From: an uncultured Bacilli bacterium
GTDB lineage: Bacteria > Bacillota_I > Bacilli_A > RF39 > UBA660
Length of the DNA stretch: 6,949 nucleotides
Assembly: GCA_947598455.1 (NCBI GenBank)
Contig: CANQFI010000085.1
Span: forward strand, 1-6,949
Direction: 5' to 3'
Shown: positions 4,992-6,949 of the stretch, piece after piece
How the letters are laid out: every line of letters begins with the position of its first letter
Numbering within the stretch: the stretch's first letter is position 1
Made by a program: the position numbers and the translations under genes
Notes under the pieces: generated by a model
Databases searched by the model: none
What the model was told of the DNA's origin: nothing
The model's input: only the letters and a program-made list of their open reading frames with translations

Positions 4992-5135
4992 ATGGAAAAA
5001 TATTCTTTAGAAGAATTAAAATATTATAAACGATCGCTTTATAAAAACTTAAAGAAATACTATGAGAATTATCTTCGTTATTTAAAAAAATATTACGAAT
5101 CAAATCTCACTAAATCTTTAAGTCGTAAACTATAA
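4992..5135 (+). CDS. Small ORF 2, 47 aa, Tyr/Lys/Leu-rich helical peptide, unknown
   Basis: The ATG follows a moderate ribosome binding site (AAAGGATGATG, 4978-4988). The 47-residue product (starts MEKYSLEELKYYKR) contains about ten Tyr, ten Lys and nine Leu, with Tyr-Tyr pairs spaced along an otherwise helix-forming, strongly basic sequence. It has no signal peptide or membrane segment; it would form one long amphipathic helix. I recognise no family. It lies 31 bases after the second terminator and 26 bases before the nucleotidyltransferase start, so it is probably the first gene of that operon. It could be a functional small protein or a Tyr-codon-rich leader, but no terminator follows it, so classic amino-acid attenuation after this ORF is not supported. 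Confidence 0.55.
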   Translation: MEKYSLEELKYYKRSLYKNLKKYYENYLRYLKKYYESNLTKSLSRKL

Positions 5136-5161
5136 AAAGAAAAAAGAAAGGAGGGATTGGT

Positions 5162-5878
5162 ATGTGGGAAGAAGCACTAAATAACTTTATTGAAAAATAT
5201 CAAAATAAAAAAGAAGTAGAAGCAATCCTCTTAGTTGGCAGTTATGCTGTCGGTAATAACAATAAATATAGTGATATTGATGTTTACATTATCTTAAATG
5301 ATGAAGCTAAGTATCAAGAGCGTGGCAATATATTAATAAATAACTATTTAATTGAATACTTTATAAATCCAGTTAATAAAGTTCTTGAATTTCTTAAAAA
5401 AGATCAAAAAAAGCATCGTAATGCGATGGCTAATATGCTTCTAAATTGTAAAGTCTTAATAGATAAAAAGAACATAGTTCCTAAACTTCAACAAGAAGCC
5501 AAGTACTATAATGATTTAACCCCTGAAAAAGATATGATGAAATATTATGCTTGTTGGTGTGCTTATGATGAATATAAAGCCGCTAAATATCATAATAAAA
5601 TGCAATACTATCTATGTCTTAAATATTTAATTGAAGCTTACCTTTACATTAATGGTTATCACTTATTACCCGAACTAAAAATTGAAAGATTCTTTAAAGA
5701 CAAACAATACCGAGATAACTATCAAATCGGTAACTTTCCCAATAATCAATTTAATCAATTAGTTATTAATTGTTTTAACAAACCAAATAAAATAAATTTA
5801 AATAAATTATATGAATATGTCTTAAAAGATGGACAATTTAATATAAATAATTTTAAAATATATAATGAAATAGAATAG
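5162..5878 (+). CDS. Nucleotidyltransferase domain protein (pol-beta/ANT-like)
   Basis: Residues 20-70 hold the nucleotidyltransferase signature: GSYAVGNNNKYSDIDVYI, with G26-S27 and the two metal-binding aspartates D38 and D40. E65 in LIEYFINP is a reasonable third carboxylate. The remaining 170 residues are mainly helical and rich in Tyr, Lys and Asn, as in the C-terminal helical domain of aminoglycoside- and lincosamide-type nucleotidyltransferases. Such enzymes transfer a nucleotide from NTP to a small molecule or protein. The substrate cannot be told from sequence; with a neighbouring acetyltransferase and exporter, a drug or metabolite is plausible, but a protein target is not excluded. 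The 238-residue length is intact. The ribosome binding site AAAGGAGGG precedes ATG. No promoter is seen directly upstream, so expression probably passes through the two attenuators. The next gene starts 11 bases after its stop. Confidence 0.85.
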   Translation: MWEEALNNFIEKYQNKKEVEAILLVGSYAVGNNNKYSDIDVYIILNDEAKYQERGNILINNYLIEYFINPVNKVLEFLKKDQKKHRNAMANMLLNCKVLIDKKNIVPKLQQEAKYYNDLTPEKDMMKYYACWCAYDEYKAAKYHNKMQYYLCLKYLIEAYLYINGYHLLPELKIERFFKDKQYRDNYQIGNFPNNQFNQLVINCFNKPNKINLNKLYEYVLKDGQFNINNFKIYNEIE

Positions 5879-5889
5879 GAGGAATATAT

Positions 5890-6474
5890 ATGGAAAAATT
5901 AATGCATGTAAGACCTGATATGTCTTATAAGGAAGATGCCATAGCTTATATAAATGAACATTATGCTTGTAATTCCAATATTAATGGAGTTGGCGGACTA
6001 CATCGTTATCTTGATGACTATGAAGGTTGGCTACATAAGTTAGAAGCAGATGAATATCAAATTCCTAACGAAGAACGTGTCCCAGCTGAAACTTATTTTT
6101 TAGTACGTGAAAGTGATAATCGTATCGTTGGTATGATTAATATAAGATTAGTCTTAAATGAACGCTTACAAAAGCGTGGTGGACATATTGGTTATGGAAT
6201 AAGACCTAGTGAACGAAATAAAGGCTATAACAAGATAAACTTATATTTAGCTTTAAAAAGATGTCAAGAATTAGGAATCGAAAATGTTGTATTAGACTGT
6301 GATAAGAATAATTTAGGATCCTCTAAGACAATGCAAGCTTTAGGTGGCGTCTTAATTAATGAATGGTACGATGAAGAAGAACAAGAAACTGACCAACGCT
6401 ATATCATTAATGTAGAAGAAGCTATCAAAAATTATCAAGATATCTATGAACCACAAATAATAAAAAGGAGGTAA
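5890..6474 (+). CDS. GNAT family N-acetyltransferase
   Basis: The 194-residue protein has a GNAT fold with an acetyl-CoA binding region: the beta-strand [19 protein letters not shown] (residues 97-115), where R109-x-x-G112-x-N114 stands in place of the usual R/Q-x-x-G-x-G/A pyrophosphate loop. A helix follows ([11 protein letters not shown]), then [21 protein letters not shown] (133-153), the typical motif [11 protein letters not shown] (78-87) is the strand before the active site. The pattern resembles the predicted acetyltransferases of COG3981, whose substrates are mostly unknown. Asn at the last loop position is slightly unusual but conservative in size. AGGAGG (5877-5882) overlaps the preceding stop codon, and the next gene starts two bases after its stop, so it is in one operon with both neighbours. 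Acetylation of an amine on a drug, metabolite or peptide is the likely reaction. Confidence 0.88.
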   Translation: MEKLMHVRPDMSYKEDAIAYINEHYACNSNINGVGGLHRYLDDYEGWLHKLEADEYQIPNEERVPAETYFLVRESDNRIVGMINIRLVLNERLQKRGGHIGYGIRPSERNKGYNKINLYLALKRCQELGIENVVLDCDKNNLGSSKTMQALGGVLINEWYDEEEQETDQRYIINVEEAIKNYQDIYEPQIIKRR

Positions 6475-6476
6475 TT

Positions 6477-6949
6477 ATGAAAGCAATTGAAGTAAAAAAT
6501 CTATCTAAAACCTTTAAAACAAAAACTAAAGAAAAAGGTCTTAAAGGTAGTATAAAATCTATTTTTAAACCTCAATATAAAGAGAAAAAAGCCGTAAATA
6601 AAATAAACTTTACAGTTGAACGTGGGGAAATCTTAGCTTTTATTGGGCCCAATGGTGCTGGCAAATCAACCACTATTAAAATGCTTACTGGTATTTTATA
6701 TCCTACTAGTGGTGAAGTATCAGTAATGGGTATCAATCCCCATAAAGAAAGAAAAAAATTAACATATAAAATTGGTACAGTCTTTGGTCAAAAAGAACAA
6801 TTATGGATTCATTTAACGCCATATGATAATTTTAAATTCTTTGGTGCTATTTATGACATTCCAGAAAGTGTCGTCGAAAAACGCATCGATGAGTATCGCC
6901 AAATATTTGAACTAGACGATTTTATAAATACCCCAGTTCGTGGTTTATC
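6477..6949 (+). CDS. ABC-2 type exporter ATP-binding subunit (partial, 3' end outside window)
   Basis: The 157 visible residues are the N-terminal part of an ABC ATPase. The Walker A motif is GPNGAGKST (57-65) and the Q-loop is VFGQKEQLW with Q105; the frame is cut at PVRGL, just before the expected signature motif. The insert between the first strand and the Walker A (residues 16-39, ending [11 protein letters not shown]) and the VFGQ...QLW sequence match the COG4586 group of uncharacterised ABC-2 exporters, which work with two membrane subunits usually encoded directly downstream. Such systems export drugs or lipophilic compounds in some bacteria, but many have no known substrate. AAAAGGAGG lies five bases before ATG, and the preceding stop is two bases away. 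It is expected to continue into permease genes beyond the window. Confidence 0.93.
   Translation, partial: MKAIEVKNLSKTFKTKTKEKGLKGSIKSIFKPQYKEKKAVNKINFTVERGEILAFIGPNGAGKSTTIKMLTGILYPTSGEVSVMGINPHKERKKLTYKIGTVFGQKEQLWIHLTPYDNFKFFGAIYDIPESVVEKRIDEYRQIFELDDFINTPVRGL

Overview
The window is very AT-rich and densely coded. It has strong Shine-Dalgarno sites (GGAGG, GGTGAT), Bacillus-type promoters and intrinsic terminators. All Trp residues I checked are read from TGG and no gene ends in TGA, so there is no sign of a recoded TGA. The divergent pair rpsT / spoIIP followed by a small yqxA-like membrane gene matches the rpsT-gpr-spoIIP-yqxA-lepA neighbourhood of endospore-forming Firmicutes, although gpr and lepA are absent here. 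The best guess is a low-GC Firmicute (Bacilli, Erysipelotrichia or an uncultured gut relative) with sporulation ancestry; species cannot be told from the window.

Layout. Positions 1-473 (minus): 5' part of an exported or membrane-anchored protein of unknown function. 575-838 (minus): ribosomal protein S20 with its own promoter and terminator. 969-2215 (plus): spoIIP and a yqxA-like gene, overlapping by one base. 2275-2850 and 2915-3607: two conserved-looking but unrecognised cytoplasmic proteins, each with its own promoter; the second ends in a terminator. 3675-4595: a complete XerC/XerD-type tyrosine recombinase. 4596-5161: no long gene, but the most interesting part of the window. It holds two related structured RNA elements, each ending in an intrinsic terminator and each followed by a ribosome binding site and a small ORF (48 and 47 codons). 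5162-6949: a tight operon of a polymerase-beta-type nucleotidyltransferase, a GNAT acetyltransferase and the ATPase subunit of an ABC-2 type exporter, cut by the window edge.

Main observation. The two RNA elements share GTGAG, a 6-bp stem P2, a 4-bp stem P3 and an almost invariant 3' block (ACACGAGAAATCGGAGTCAC). P2 differs at five of six pairs between copies yet pairs perfectly in both; P3 also shows compensatory change. The 3' block runs straight into the terminator stem. This looks like a tandem cis-regulatory attenuator controlling the nucleotidyltransferase-GNAT-ABC operon. The stop codon of the first small ORF lies inside the second element, so translation could be coupled to folding. 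I cannot match the element to a riboswitch or leader family I know. Its ligand or signal, and the substrates of the downstream enzymes, are unknown; a drug-resistance-like role is an inference from gene content only.
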